Below the pieces are notes generated by a model. It was not told the DNA's origin and did no database searches. It saw nothing but the letters and a program-made list of their open reading frames with translations. From Mucilaginibacter rubeus (GTDB taxonomy: Bacteria; Bacteroidota; Bacteroidia; Sphingobacteriales; Sphingobacteriaceae): a stretch of 64,000 nucleotides of DNA. The stretch's first letter is position 1, and the number at the start of each line of letters is the position of its first letter. The stretch spans positions 6,944,001 to 7,008,000 of the forward strand of contig NZ_CP043450.1 of assembly GCF_003286415.2 (NCBI RefSeq), read 5' to 3'. Both the position numbers and the translations under genes were made by a program. Of this stretch, positions 7,030-15,684 are shown piece after piece.

Positions 7030-7503
7030 CTACCTGCTTATCTCCAGGATTTCGAATTCAATTTTACCTGCTGGTACGGTGATCTCGGTTTTTTCACCAA
7101 CCTTTTTACCAAGCAAGCCTTTAGCTATTGGCGATGCTACTGAAATTTTACCGGTTTTCAGATCGGCTTCGCTCTCTGATACCAGCTGGTAGCTCATAGT
7201 AGCACCGTTTTTCAGGTTTTTAATCTTCACAACAGATAAAGCCAGCACTTTTGAAGTATCTATTTTTGATTCGTCAAGCAGGCGGGCATTTGCCAAAGTT
7301 TCCTGTAATTGGGCTATTTTAGCCTCGTGCAGGCCCTGTGCTTCTTTTGCCGCGTCGTACTCGGCATTTTCCGAAAGGTCACCTTTGTCGCGCGCTTCAG
7401 CAATAGCTTTTGATATATCGGCACGGCCGGTTGTTTTTAATCTTTGTAGTTCTTCTTTTAATTTCTCTATACCGTCTTTAGTATAGTATGATACCTCTGC
7501 CAT
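7030..7503 (-). CDS. greA: transcription elongation factor GreA
   Basis: A 157-residue GreA. The N-terminal coiled coil spans residues ~10-75 ('YYTKDGIEKLKEELQRLK', 'AEARDKGDLSENAEYDAAKE'), with the acidic tip residues D and E in 'GDLSENAEYD' that enter the RNA polymerase secondary channel and stimulate cleavage of backtracked RNA. The C-terminal FKBP-like domain ends 'GEKTEITVPAGKIEFEILEI'. Length is normal. The upstream minus-strand region carries an AATTTTTG box close to the ATG. It heads an operon with the HIT gene. Confidence 0.96.
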   Translation of the reverse strand: MAEVSYYTKDGIEKLKEELQRLKTTGRADISKAIAEARDKGDLSENAEYDAAKEAQGLHEAKIAQLQETLANARLLDESKIDTSKVLALSVVKIKNLKNGATMSYQLVSESEADLKTGKISVASPIAKGLLGKKVGEKTEITVPAGKIEFEILEISR

Positions 7504-7597
7504 AACGCAAAAATTAATTAATATTCATTCTGTTGGTCAACCAAAAAAAACCGCCCTTCCCTGTTTTAAGAAAGGACGCAACGCTTATAAAAGCAAA

Positions 7598-7632
7598 CAA
7601 GACTATATAAGTCCGCAGCTTACATAGTCTTG
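7598..7632. terminator. hairpin with T runs between the sigma factor and greA
   Basis: CAAGACTAT (7598-7606) and ATAGTCTTG (7624-7632) form a 9-bp stem with T-rich tracts on both sides. It lies downstream of the ECF sigma gene (minus strand) and upstream of greA, so it most likely ends the sigma operon. Confidence 0.5.
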
Positions 7633-7772
7633 CTTTTTTGGTATTTAACGAAGATAAGTGATTTAAGTTTTATTATCCAAATTTTTTTGGGTGGGAATTT
7701 TATTGTGCTTATCGTGTTTTTCTTCATTAAAGATTGATAACGATGTAACTCAAAGTTCTTATTGCCACCTGT

Positions 7773-9023
7773 TTATCCCGGATTGTTCAGGGTTTTTCTA
7801 AGCTGTTCGAAGTTTTTCTGCATTGTAGCCTTATCATTTGCAGACGTAGCCAGTTCCATAGCCGTTTGGTAATGCCGCAATGCTTTTTGATTATCCACAT
7901 CGATATACAGATTACCCAGGAGTGAATAATAAAAATGGTTACTGTTGAGATTCAGCTTTTCTGCCTCGGCTATCGCGGCGGGCTTGCCGTTGGTTTTGGC
8001 AAGGGCGAAGGTGCGGTTTAATGCGGCTATAGGCGAATATTCCAGAATAAGCAGGTCATTGTATAGCTGCAATATATTTTCCCATTTTTCGGGCGTATCT
8101 TCCTTAATGGTATGCCAGTAGGCAATACCTGCTTCAAGGTGGTATTTAGTGATAACGGTTCCGGTTGATGCCTGGTTTAGATGGTAAATACCTTTATTAA
8201 TCAAATCCCTGTCCCAGAGCGATTCGTCCTGATCCTCATAAAGGATCATGGCGCCGTTATCATTAGTGCGGGCCTCGAAGCGTGAGGCGTGGAAACACAT
8301 TAAGGCAAACAGGGCGTTTGCCGCCGGGGTGTTGGTGGCCGGGTTTTCTATAAGCTGATAATTGAGCCGCATAGCTTCGGCGCAAAGATCATGGCGCAGC
8401 GTGATGTTTTGGGAAATAGAGTAATATCCTTCCGAAAATAACAGGTAGATGGTTGTCAAAACGGTTTCCAGCCGGTTGCCTATCTCGTTCAGGGTTGGCT
8501 GCTTGATCTGGATGCCAGCCTCTTTTAATTTTTCCTTAGCGCGGTTTATCCGTTTGTAAATAACCTCTTTGTTTGCTAAAAAAGCATCGGTAATTTCCTG
8601 GATGCCAAAACCGCAAAGCAAATTAAGGGCAAGCGCCACCTGCGATTCGTCGGAGATTGCTGGGTTACAAACCGTAAACATCATGGCCAGCTGGCTATCG
8701 GCAATGTTTTTGGTAGATAGGTCTATCTCTATTTCGCCGGTACTATCGGTAGTATATTTTATTTCGGGCGAAAGCTTTTGCTTAAAAATGGTGTCCCGTT
8801 TCAGATAGTTTTTGGTTTTATTTTTTGCAACCGTGTAAAGCCAGGCCGTAGGGTTATCAGGTAAACCTTTCAGGCTCCAGTTTTCAGTGGCCGACAGGAA
8901 AGTATCACTTACAATATCTTCGGCAATTTCAACGTGTTCAATACCGAAAAGCCGGCAAAGTACTGCCACTATTTTACGATACTCGGTACGGAACAGGTGA
9001 GGTAAAAGCTCTTTAGGTTGCAT
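7773..9023 (-). CDS. ECF sigma factor with C-terminal TPR-like domain (ECF42-like, DUF6596)
   Basis: A 416-residue protein. Residues ~1-75 are sigma-70 region 2 ('EDIVSDTFLSATENWSLKGLP' split, and 'PTAWLYTVAKNKTKNYLKR'), ~95-170 region 4 ('QVALALNLLCGFGIQEITDAF', 'KEVIYKRINRAKEKL'), and ~180-416 the long helical extension typical of ECF42, with repeat-like segments near the end (LLGNLYIDVDNQKALRHYQTA). ECF42 genes are characteristically linked to YciI/DGPF genes, as here. No anti-sigma gene is present; in this group the C-terminal extension is thought to control activity. I chose ATG 9023; an in-frame TTG at 9047 overlaps a TACTTTTG -7 box (9052-9045), so it is probably untranslated. Confidence 0.85.
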   Translation of the reverse strand: MQPKELLPHLFRTEYRKIVAVLCRLFGIEHVEIAEDIVSDTFLSATENWSLKGLPDNPTAWLYTVAKNKTKNYLKRDTIFKQKLSPEIKYTTDSTGEIEIDLSTKNIADSQLAMMFTVCNPAISDESQVALALNLLCGFGIQEITDAFLANKEVIYKRINRAKEKLKEAGIQIKQPTLNEIGNRLETVLTTIYLLFSEGYYSISQNITLRHDLCAEAMRLNYQLIENPATNTPAANALFALMCFHASRFEARTNDNGAMILYEDQDESLWDRDLINKGIYHLNQASTGTVITKYHLEAGIAYWHTIKEDTPEKWENILQLYNDLLILEYSPIAALNRTFALAKTNGKPAAIAEAEKLNLNSNHFYYSLLGNLYIDVDNQKALRHYQTAMELATSANDKATMQKNFEQLRKTLNNPG

Positions 9024-9044
9024 AGGTAAATAAAAATGCCCTTG

Positions 9045-9052
9045 CAAAAGTA
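9045..9052 (-). promoter_or_regulatory. candidate -7 promoter box for the sigma-factor gene
   Basis: On the minus strand TACTTTTG (TAnnTTTG match) lies 21 bp before the ATG at 9023. It could let the sigma gene be transcribed apart from the upstream YciI gene. Confidence 0.4.
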
Positions 9053-9068
9053 CAAAGGCATTCTTGGT

Positions 9069-9413
9069 TTATACAGTAGGCACAGCCATTCGTACTTCAA
9101 CAGTTGCTCCCCATTGTAATACCGGGCAGCCTTTGGCAATTTCAACAGCATCGTCATAATCTTCGGCCCTGATCATTAACAGGCCGCCTATCGATTCCTT
9201 GATTTCGGCATAAGGGCCATTGACAACCGTATTTTGTTTGATCACCCTGCCATCGCCATCCCAGCGTTTAGGCGGAGCAACCAATTTATTTTGGGCGGCG
9301 ATGCCGCCTATCCAATCCTGGAAGGGTTTGATTGCCGCCTGCATTTGCTCAGGAGAAGGGCTGGCATCCTTACTTTTCAGATCCCTGTGGATCACTAACA
9401 AAAACTCATTCAT
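9069..9413 (-). CDS. YciI/DGPF-family protein
   Basis: A 114-residue protein of the YciI-related (DGPF) superfamily, dimeric alpha-beta barrel fold. The family motif appears as 'NGPYAEIKESIGGLLMI' (DGPF replaced by NGPY), preceded by 'GDGRVIKQNTVV' and followed by the strand 'GATVEVRMA'. Enzymatic activity is unproven for this branch. I chose ATG 9413 (MNEFLLVIHRD); the open frame continues upstream but overlaps the AhpD-like gene and lacks resemblance. It lies between the AhpD-like gene and the ECF sigma gene on the same strand, the characteristic ECF42 context, so it is a likely sigma target. Confidence 0.88.
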   Translation of the reverse strand: MNEFLLVIHRDLKSKDASPSPEQMQAAIKPFQDWIGGIAAQNKLVAPPKRWDGDGRVIKQNTVVNGPYAEIKESIGGLLMIRAEDYDDAVEIAKGCPVLQWGATVEVRMAVPTV

Positions 9414-9447
9414 AAGGCTATGTTTTAATTGTGTTAATATAAGCTGT

Positions 9448-9900
9448 TTAAGCAAACTGACCAACCTGGTAAGCCCCCGGAATATTGGGGAACGACAGGT
9501 TGATGCGGTTCCATGTGTTGATGGTTGTAACGGCCATGGTAAGGTCAATCAGTTCCTCATCGCTAAACTGTGCTTTTGCGGTAGCGTATACGGCATCAAT
9601 CACATGGCAGGCGGTAACAGCTTCTGCCCAGGCAAAAGCCGCCCTTTCACGGTCTGTATAGTATGGCGATTCTTCCCAGGCGCTTAATCCATATAAGCGT
9701 TGTTCGGTTTCGCCATTTGCACGCGCGTCTTTATAGTGCATATCCAGGCAGAAAGCACATTTATTAATTTGCGATACCCTGAAATTTACCAATTCAAGAA
9801 GGGCTGCTTCAATTGATGCTTTTTTGATATAAGCTCCCATGCCAAATAACGGTTTTAAGGCATTCTGTCCTTTTTCCCACATGCTAAGTCTTTTTTCCAT
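9448..9900 (-). CDS. AhpD-like / carboxymuconolactone decarboxylase-family protein
   Basis: A 150-residue AhpD-like protein. The redox motif is C48-A-F-C51 with H55 (NKCAFCLDMHYKDA), the arrangement of the proton relay and disulfide centre of alkylhydroperoxidase AhpD. The helix 'RERAAFAWAEAVTAC' and the 'FSDEELIDLTMAVTTINTWNR' block complete the CMD domain. It is likely a thiol peroxidase or reductant in peroxide detoxification. It is the first gene of the three-gene minus-strand set (AhpD-like, YciI, ECF sigma), implying a stress-responsive operon. Confidence 0.9.
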   Translation of the reverse strand: MEKRLSMWEKGQNALKPLFGMGAYIKKASIEAALLELVNFRVSQINKCAFCLDMHYKDARANGETEQRLYGLSAWEESPYYTDRERAAFAWAEAVTACHVIDAVYATAKAQFSDEELIDLTMAVTTINTWNRINLSFPNIPGAYQVGQFA

Positions 9901-10075
9901 TTTGTTTTAAAATTTATGTTGTTAAAACCGAATGACAACCATGGTTTGCAGATTGGACAAAAAGGGAAGAAATATTTTTATTTTTTTCGTCAACATAAAA
10001 TGTGGGCCCTTTATCCGGCAGATTTTTGTTTATTTAGCAAATCAGGTTCCTGCATCTAACCTGAATAATATCAAT

Positions 10076-11161
10076 ATGGAAAAACTAAATCCCGGAATCC
10101 TTAAAACCAAGCAACATTTTGAAATTCTTGACGGCCTGCGTGGTGTAGCCGCAATAGCAGTTGTTACATTCCATTTTATGGAGATTGCTTATAGCGACTA
10201 TAGCAAGGATTTTATAGGTCATGGTTTCCTGGCGGTTGATTTTTTCTTTTGCCTTTCGGGATTTGTAATTGGCTACGCTTATGACGACAGGATTGGAAAG
10301 ATGGGCGTCATGGAGTTTTTTAAGTCGAGGCTTATCAGGCTGCATCCGCTTGTTGTTATAGGATCAGTATTGGGTTTGTTAAGCTTTTTGTTTGATCCAT
10401 TCAGTACCCAGGCTATAACCCGGAGTGCGGGCAGTATATTGCTGTTATTTCTTAGTTCGGTATTAATGATTCCTAACCCCACAATGGACGAGCGGTATTT
10501 TAACCTGTTTGGTTTTAACGCGCCGTCATGGTCGTTGTTTTGGGAATATATAGCTAATATTGTTTATGCGCTTGTGCTTTGCCGTCTTCACAGGCGTTAT
10601 CTCATTATCCTTGCTGCAATTTCGGCGGTGGGTATTTGCTATGTGGCTGCCCATTCAGGTAATTTAATGGGCGGCTGGAGCGGTGGTACGTTTTGGGATG
10701 GTGGTGTACGTATAGCCTATTCCTTTACCGCGGGCTTGCTGGTTTACCGCTATAATCTCATCATTAAAAATAAGCTTGGTTTTATCGGGCTTTCTATTTT
10801 ATTGATGCTGGCTTTCCTGTCGCCGTTCTCATCATGGAACTGGCTTTCCGAGCCTTTCATAGTTATCATTTACTTCCCGTTAATGGTTGCGCTGGGAGCA
10901 GGTGCTGTTCTTAACAACGGCTTACGTAAAATATGTGTTTTTTCGGGAAATATCTCCTATCCCTTATACATGACCCACTATGCTGTGATGTGGGCGTTTG
11001 GTAATTATTTCGCGGCGCACAAACCCGATGCCCTTCACCTGGCATACATCATTATTCCCGGATTAATTGTATTGGTAACATTTGCTTATCTTGTTATGAA
11101 GGTATACGACATCCCTTTGCGCCGCTATCTTACTGAAAAACGAAAACAGGCTATTAAGTAA
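10076..11161 (+). CDS. acyltransferase family 3 (OafA/YrhL-like) membrane protein
   Basis: A 361-residue integral membrane O-acyltransferase. The family signature 'LDGLRGVAAIAVVTFHFME' near residues 18-36 contains the conserved Arg and the catalytic-site His. It is followed by 'GHGFLAVDFFFCLSGFVIGYAYDDR', quoted here in two pieces (GHGFLAVDFFFCLSG and FVIGYAYDDR), the second hallmark motif. About ten membrane helices follow. These enzymes acylate surface or exported carbohydrates; the substrate cannot be told from sequence. The frame is open from 9932, but ATG 10076 (MEKLNPGILK) gives the usual N-terminus. It is monocistronic, divergent from the AhpD-like operon. Confidence 0.88.
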   Translation: MEKLNPGILKTKQHFEILDGLRGVAAIAVVTFHFMEIAYSDYSKDFIGHGFLAVDFFFCLSGFVIGYAYDDRIGKMGVMEFFKSRLIRLHPLVVIGSVLGLLSFLFDPFSTQAITRSAGSILLLFLSSVLMIPNPTMDERYFNLFGFNAPSWSLFWEYIANIVYALVLCRLHRRYLIILAAISAVGICYVAAHSGNLMGGWSGGTFWDGGVRIAYSFTAGLLVYRYNLIIKNKLGFIGLSILLMLAFLSPFSSWNWLSEPFIVIIYFPLMVALGAGAVLNNGLRKICVFSGNISYPLYMTHYAVMWAFGNYFAAHKPDALHLAYIIIPGLIVLVTFAYLVMKVYDIPLRRYLTEKRKQAIK

Positions 11162-11347
11162 AAAGCAAGGTTTTTTGGTCATTAAATTAAAGGTTAAATA
11201 ACGCGCCCTTTAGTGGAGGTTGATTTAAAACCTGTATGTTTAAAATGCTGAAGAAGTGTTTTTTATACACCAAAAAGCGTTATTTTTACAAGTGGTTTTT
11301 TGCAGTTTTTCATTCATTTTGAGTGATATGCAGAAGGCTTTGGCACA

Positions 11348-11944
11348 ATGAGGAAAACGTTAGTTATTGGTTGGCTTGTTTTATTACTTGCTATTGTTGG
11401 CGCATTATTTTGGTATAATGAGTTGCAATATCAGTTGCCTACGCCGGTACCCGAAAACTATAAACCGGTAAAATCAGGTACAGTTGTTTCCATCAACCCA
11501 AGGCATTTTAAAGACCACAGCAAACCTTTGTTTCTGCACTTTTTTAACCCCGGTTGCCCATGCTCAAGGTTTAATGTTAAACAATTTAAAGCTATTGTTG
11601 AGCAGTATCGCGGGCAGGTGAACTTCGCTATCGTGATCATGAGCAACAAGCATTTTACCGAAAGCGAGATCCAGGATAAGTTTGGCATGAAACTACCTGT
11701 AATATTTGACCCTTCCGTTGCCGAAGCCTGCGGGGTTTACTCTACACCACAGGTTGCGCTGATTGATACTGAGAATAAATTATACTATCGTGGCAACTAC
11801 AATATAAGCCGTTACTGTACCGACGAGAAAACGAGCTTTGCCAAAATAGCAATTAACGGTTTACTTAGTAACAATACCCGACTCACATTTAATAAATTGG
11901 CGCTAACATCATATGGCTGTCGATTGCCCGATTGTCATAATTAA
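11348..11944 (+). CDS. membrane-anchored thioredoxin-like protein with CxC motif (DUF6436-like)
   Basis: A 198-residue protein anchored by one N-terminal helix (residues ~5-23). The periplasmic domain has a thioredoxin-like order: 'KPLFLHFFNPGCPCSRF' with C70-P-C72 at the usual active-site place, then 'FAIVIMSNK', 'KLPVIFDPSVAEACGVYSTPQVALID' (cis-Pro motif TPQVALID, residues ~131-138). The active site is CxC rather than CxxC. Additional Cys residues occur at the C-terminus (SYGCRLPDCHN). It is probably a thiol-disulfide sensor or reductase; peroxiredoxin-like activity is possible. It lies 23 bp upstream of a hybrid histidine kinase in the same orientation, suggesting a two-gene operon and a sensory link. 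Confidence 0.75.
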   Translation: MRKTLVIGWLVLLLAIVGALFWYNELQYQLPTPVPENYKPVKSGTVVSINPRHFKDHSKPLFLHFFNPGCPCSRFNVKQFKAIVEQYRGQVNFAIVIMSNKHFTESEIQDKFGMKLPVIFDPSVAEACGVYSTPQVALIDTENKLYYRGNYNISRYCTDEKTSFAKIAINGLLSNNTRLTFNKLALTSYGCRLPDCHN

Positions 11945-11967
11945 CATACCCCTAAGTTCAAATAATA

Positions 11968-14229
11968 GTGACTGCAGCTATAGCTCATAACATTAACTTC
12001 CAAACCGAGATCAAGGATCGCTCAGACCGGTTGATGGATTACTTCCTGCCGGTGCATTTTGCGGTTGGTTTGGCGCTGGCCTCCTTTTACGATACCTGGC
12101 TTATTGCTGGTGGTGTTGGTGGTCTTTGCCTGCTGGCTTATTATACCGCTAAAATAGCCCTGCCTCAATCATCGCTATATCAATATGTATTGGCCTCGGT
12201 GCTCGGCATTTTTATGGCCCAGTATATATACCAAATGCACGGTATGTTTGAAATGCACTTTTTTGCCTTTATTTCAAGCGCGCTGCTCATTACTTATCAA
12301 AACTGGAAACTACAAATTCCTCTGTTGATAGTGGTTATTATCCATCATGCTACTTTTAGCTATTTGCAGGATATCGGGTTTGGTAATATATTTTTCACCC
12401 AACTCAATTATTTTGATCTTCAAACATTCATTATCCACGTATTACTTACCGGGGTAATCATGTTTATATGCGGGCTGTGGGCATACCAACTGCGCAAATA
12501 CAACGAATTAAGAATTGTGCAAACCCTGCAAATGGCCGATCTGCAGCGTGAAGCCCAGTTATCATTGGAGCGTAAGCATAACGAGGAGGTTTTGGCAGCG
12601 GCAAACAAAGAACTGAACCATTCAAATCTCGAACTTCAAAAAGCACGCCTCGCGGCCGATCAGGCCAACCAGGAGAAAAGTATTTTCCTGGCTACCATGA
12701 GCCACGAGATCCGTACGCCTATGAATGGGGTAATCGGTATGTCGGCCTTGCTGAATGAAACCGAGCTTAATGATGAGCAGCGGATGTTTACCGAAACCAT
12801 CATCAATTGTGGTGAAACGCTGATCCATGTGATTAATAATATCCTTGATTTTTCGAAGATAGAAGCAGGCAGCCTTGATCTTGAACAGGACGATTTTAAC
12901 CTGAGGCAGAGCATTGAGGATGTAATGGATATGTTTGCCGTTAAAGCCGGCCAAATGGGACTTGATCTTGTTTATGAAATTGAAGAAGATATTTCTCCAA
13001 ACATCATTGGCGATCCGCTGCGCCTTAAACAGGTACTTATCAATCTTGTAAATAACGCCATTAAGTTTACTGAAAAAGGAGAGGTTGGTATCAGGGTAAG
13101 CTGTATTGAAAGGCAACCTGACGGTTTGCTGAAACTGGGCTTTGATGTTTGGGATACAGGCATCGGTATTCCGAAAGATAAACTGCACCGTTTGTTCCGC
13201 GCGTTCTCACAGGTTGATTCATCTACCACACGTAAATACGGCGGCACTGGTCTGGGTTTAGCAATTTGCCAGAAGTTGGTGACCCTCATGGGCGGAGCCA
13301 TCGGGGTTAAAAGCCTACCGGGCGTAGGGGCTAAGTTTTCCTTTACCATCAATGCCTACCCAGGTGAGGCATCGCAACAGCTTACATCTGGCTTTGACCT
13401 TAGCGAATTAGAAGGGAAGAAAATTTTGGTGGTTGATGATAACCAAACCAACCTTTCTATCCTGGAACGCCAGTTTGACAACTGGAACCTTAAAGCCATA
13501 ACCGCCGAATCGGCTGCTGAGGCATTGGTAATTCTCCAAAAAAGTAAAGATATTGAACTGGTAATTACCGATATGCACATGCCGGTGATGGACGGCGCTA
13601 TGCTGGCCAAGGTGATCAAGGAAGGATATAGCCATTTACCAATCATATTATTAAGCTCGGTAGGTGAAGACTTTATAAAAGATCAGCGTTCGCTCTTTAC
13701 ATCTATCATGAATAAGCCCATCAAGCAGCAGGTGCTTGGTAAGCAAGTTTTCATGGCGCTTAGAAATAGCTCCACTCAAACAGAAGACAAGCAAGCTAAA
13801 GCAAAACTTTCGGTAGATTTTAGTGATAAGTATCCCTTCAAGATTCTCATTGCCGAAGATAATGAGGTTAACCAGCACGTTATTAAGCATATTTTAAGCA
13901 AAATGGGCTATAAGCCGGGTATTGCTAAAAATGGGATTGACGCCATTGAAGCCCTGTACCAGGACGATTACGGATTGATATTAATGGATATGCAGATGCC
14001 GGTTATGGATGGGCTGGAAGCTACCCGGGTTATCCGGAAGGATGGCGTTAAACAACCGGTTATTATAGCGCTCACCGCTAATGCCATGACCGGCGACGAA
14101 CAGGAATGTTTGCAGGCTGGTATGAATGATTACCTGAGCAAGCCCGTAAAATTGGATGAGTTGATGAACAAGCTATCCAAGTGGTATACGGTGGTTAATA
14201 ATAAAGCGGTATCCCGTTCGGAAGTCTAA
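11968..14229 (+). CDS. hybrid histidine kinase with two receiver domains
   Basis: A 753-residue inner-membrane hybrid kinase. Residues ~25-175 hold about six membrane helices (a membrane sensor of the 7TM/MHYT-like type, no periplasmic domain of size). A coiled coil follows (~180-235), then HisKA with phospho-acceptor H246 (MSHEIRTPMNG), the HATPase domain (N box 'NLVNNAIKFT', G1 'DTGIGIP', G2 'GGTGLGLAI'), REC1 with D535 (VITDMHMPVMDG) and REC2 with D674 (LMDMQMPVMDG). No Hpt or DNA-binding output is present, so phosphotransfer to a separate protein is expected. The start is taken as GTG 11968; ATG 12034 is the alternative and would lose only 22 residues. It is adjacent to a thioredoxin-like gene (23 bp). 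Confidence 0.9.
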   Translation: MTAAIAHNINFQTEIKDRSDRLMDYFLPVHFAVGLALASFYDTWLIAGGVGGLCLLAYYTAKIALPQSSLYQYVLASVLGIFMAQYIYQMHGMFEMHFFAFISSALLITYQNWKLQIPLLIVVIIHHATFSYLQDIGFGNIFFTQLNYFDLQTFIIHVLLTGVIMFICGLWAYQLRKYNELRIVQTLQMADLQREAQLSLERKHNEEVLAAANKELNHSNLELQKARLAADQANQEKSIFLATMSHEIRTPMNGVIGMSALLNETELNDEQRMFTETIINCGETLIHVINNILDFSKIEAGSLDLEQDDFNLRQSIEDVMDMFAVKAGQMGLDLVYEIEEDISPNIIGDPLRLKQVLINLVNNAIKFTEKGEVGIRVSCIERQPDGLLKLGFDVWDTGIGIPKDKLHRLFRAFSQVDSSTTRKYGGTGLGLAICQKLVTLMGGAIGVKSLPGVGAKFSFTINAYPGEASQQLTSGFDLSELEGKKILVVDDNQTNLSILERQFDNWNLKAITAESAAEALVILQKSKDIELVITDMHMPVMDGAMLAKVIKEGYSHLPIILLSSVGEDFIKDQRSLFTSIMNKPIKQQVLGKQVFMALRNSSTQTEDKQAKAKLSVDFSDKYPFKILIAEDNEVNQHVIKHILSKMGYKPGIAKNGIDAIEALYQDDYGLILMDMQMPVMDGLEATRVIRKDGVKQPVIIALTANAMTGDEQECLQAGMNDYLSKPVKLDELMNKLSKWYTVVNNKAVSRSEV

Positions 14230-14235
14230 CATTTT

Positions 14236-15354
14236 TTATAATTCCAGTTCCAGCTGGTCGCCGGGGCCAAGCTCGCGGTCATCGCGCTGCTTAACCTGCA
14301 GCTCGCCGAAGTTTGAAAGTGAAATACCCAGCAGGCGTACTTTTACATCGTCAACGCCGGTAGTAGCCATGAGTTGTTTGGCCGTATTGCTGATGGTTTC
14401 AAGATCGTTTACCGGTGTTTGGAATGACTGGTTTCTGGTGATCTGTTTAAAATCGTGATATTTTACTTTGAGGGTGATGGTACGGCCCTTCAACTCATAT
14501 TTAAGCAGGCGATTGTGTACCGTTGTTGCTATCTTATCAAGTTCAGCCTCCATCTCCTCCAGGGTAGTTAAATCATAAGCAAAGGTATCTTCGGCACCGA
14601 GTGATTTGGTTTCACGATGTGGCTGTACTTCCCGGTTATCAATACCACGCACTATCTGATAGTAAAATTTGCCTACCTTCCCAAAGTGACGGGTAAGCTC
14701 ACTTTCTTCCAGTCGTTTAAGATCGGCGCCGGTATGCAGACCCATTTGTTTCATTTTTTGAGCAGTTACTTTTCCCACGCCAAAAAACTTTTCGACGGGT
14801 AGCTGCTCCATAAAGTTTTCGATGCTTGAAGGGCCGATGAACTTCAATCCATCGGGCTTATTGATATCTGATGCTATTTTAGCCACAAACTTATTGATAG
14901 ATACGCCCGCCGAGGCAGTAAGTTGTAACTCATCTTTAATAGCCTGTTTAATGAGTTTGGCTATCTCAATGGCCGAGCCAATATCCTGCTTATCATGAGT
15001 TACATCCAGATAAGCTTCATCCAACGAAAGCGGCTCGATCAGATCTGTATAACGACTGAAGATTTCACGGATATGTTGCGATACTTCCCGGTAAACATTA
15101 AACCGGGGACGTACAAACAAAGCATGCGGACAAAGCTGTAAAGCCTTTTTTGATGACATGGCCGACCGGACACCAAACTTCCTGGCCTCATAACTTGCTG
15201 TTGCAACCACGCCGCCGCGCCCTTCGGGTAAGCCTCCCACCACCAAAGGCTTGCCCCGGTATTCCGGAAAATCCCGCTGCTCAACCGACGCGTAAAATGC
15301 ATCCATATCAATATGGATAATTTTACGATGTGTATTGGATGGTTGCTCCGTCAT
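14236..15354 (-). CDS. dinB: DNA polymerase IV (Y-family)
   Basis: A 372-residue translesion polymerase, close to the typical DinB length (~350-370). Catalytic motif I is 'HIDMDAFYASVEQ' (residues ~14-26), with the second acidic pair in 'SLDEAYLDVT'. The helix-hairpin-helix 'FFGVGKVTAQKMKQMGLHTGADL' (in two parts: FFGVGKVTAQKM and KQMGLHTGADL) and the little-finger domain follow. The C-terminus ends 'PGDQLELEL' and lacks a clear QLxLF beta-clamp motif, although 'QLELEL' may serve as a weak one. It is convergent with the hybrid kinase (6 bp between stops). Confidence 0.95.
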   Translation of the reverse strand: MTEQPSNTHRKIIHIDMDAFYASVEQRDFPEYRGKPLVVGGLPEGRGGVVATASYEARKFGVRSAMSSKKALQLCPHALFVRPRFNVYREVSQHIREIFSRYTDLIEPLSLDEAYLDVTHDKQDIGSAIEIAKLIKQAIKDELQLTASAGVSINKFVAKIASDINKPDGLKFIGPSSIENFMEQLPVEKFFGVGKVTAQKMKQMGLHTGADLKRLEESELTRHFGKVGKFYYQIVRGIDNREVQPHRETKSLGAEDTFAYDLTTLEEMEAELDKIATTVHNRLLKYELKGRTITLKVKYHDFKQITRNQSFQTPVNDLETISNTAKQLMATTGVDDVKVRLLGISLSNFGELQVKQRDDRELGPGDQLELEL

Positions 15355-15492
15355 GGTGATGAAAGCAAATATAGGCGGGTTGCAGGCTTATAGCAAAGTC
15401 CGCTGGTTGGCGTAGTGTAAGGTTTTGAAGAGGGAAGCAGGTTCAATGCTCCAAGCTATACGTCTTAGCCCAACAGTAAAAAGCGCGGGACT

Positions 15493-15607
15493 GTGCGATT
15501 CCCCTCTTGAGAGGGGGGAGGGGTGTGTTTCCGCAATGACTTATTATAGCAGAAACACACCCCTGCTATCGCTCATTCCTCCGCGCCCCCTCTCAAGAGG
15601 GGATTTT
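15493..15607 (-). repeat. palindromic repeat family A, copy 1
   Basis: About 115 bp built from nested inverted repeats. Outer arms are CCCCTCTTGAGAGGGG and CCCCTCTCAAGAGGGG; inner arms are GGGGTGTGTTT and AAACACACCCC. Copies 2 (17591-17706) and 3 (52589-52915) have the opposite orientation. A smaller hairpin (TCAAGC...GCTTGA, 15645-15662) follows before the DUF922 gene. The 330-bp dinB-DUF922 gap holds nothing else recognisable. Confidence 0.8.
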
Positions 15608-15684
15608 AGAATCTTTTGTCAAATTATTTGATTAGGTTAACGACTCAAGCAAGGACGCTTGAACATGCGGCGCCTATTTCAAAA

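Noticed and set aside
7561..7640. tRNA-like or small RNA structure
   Set aside because: The hairpin lacks a cloverleaf and an anticodon arm; it is better explained as a terminator.
9414..9548. N-terminal extension of the YciI gene
   Set aside because: It overlaps the AhpD-like gene and does not resemble the family; ATG 9413 fits.
12622..13188. 188-residue open frame antisense to the hybrid kinase
   Set aside because: It is the shadow of a strong coding frame and has no domain.
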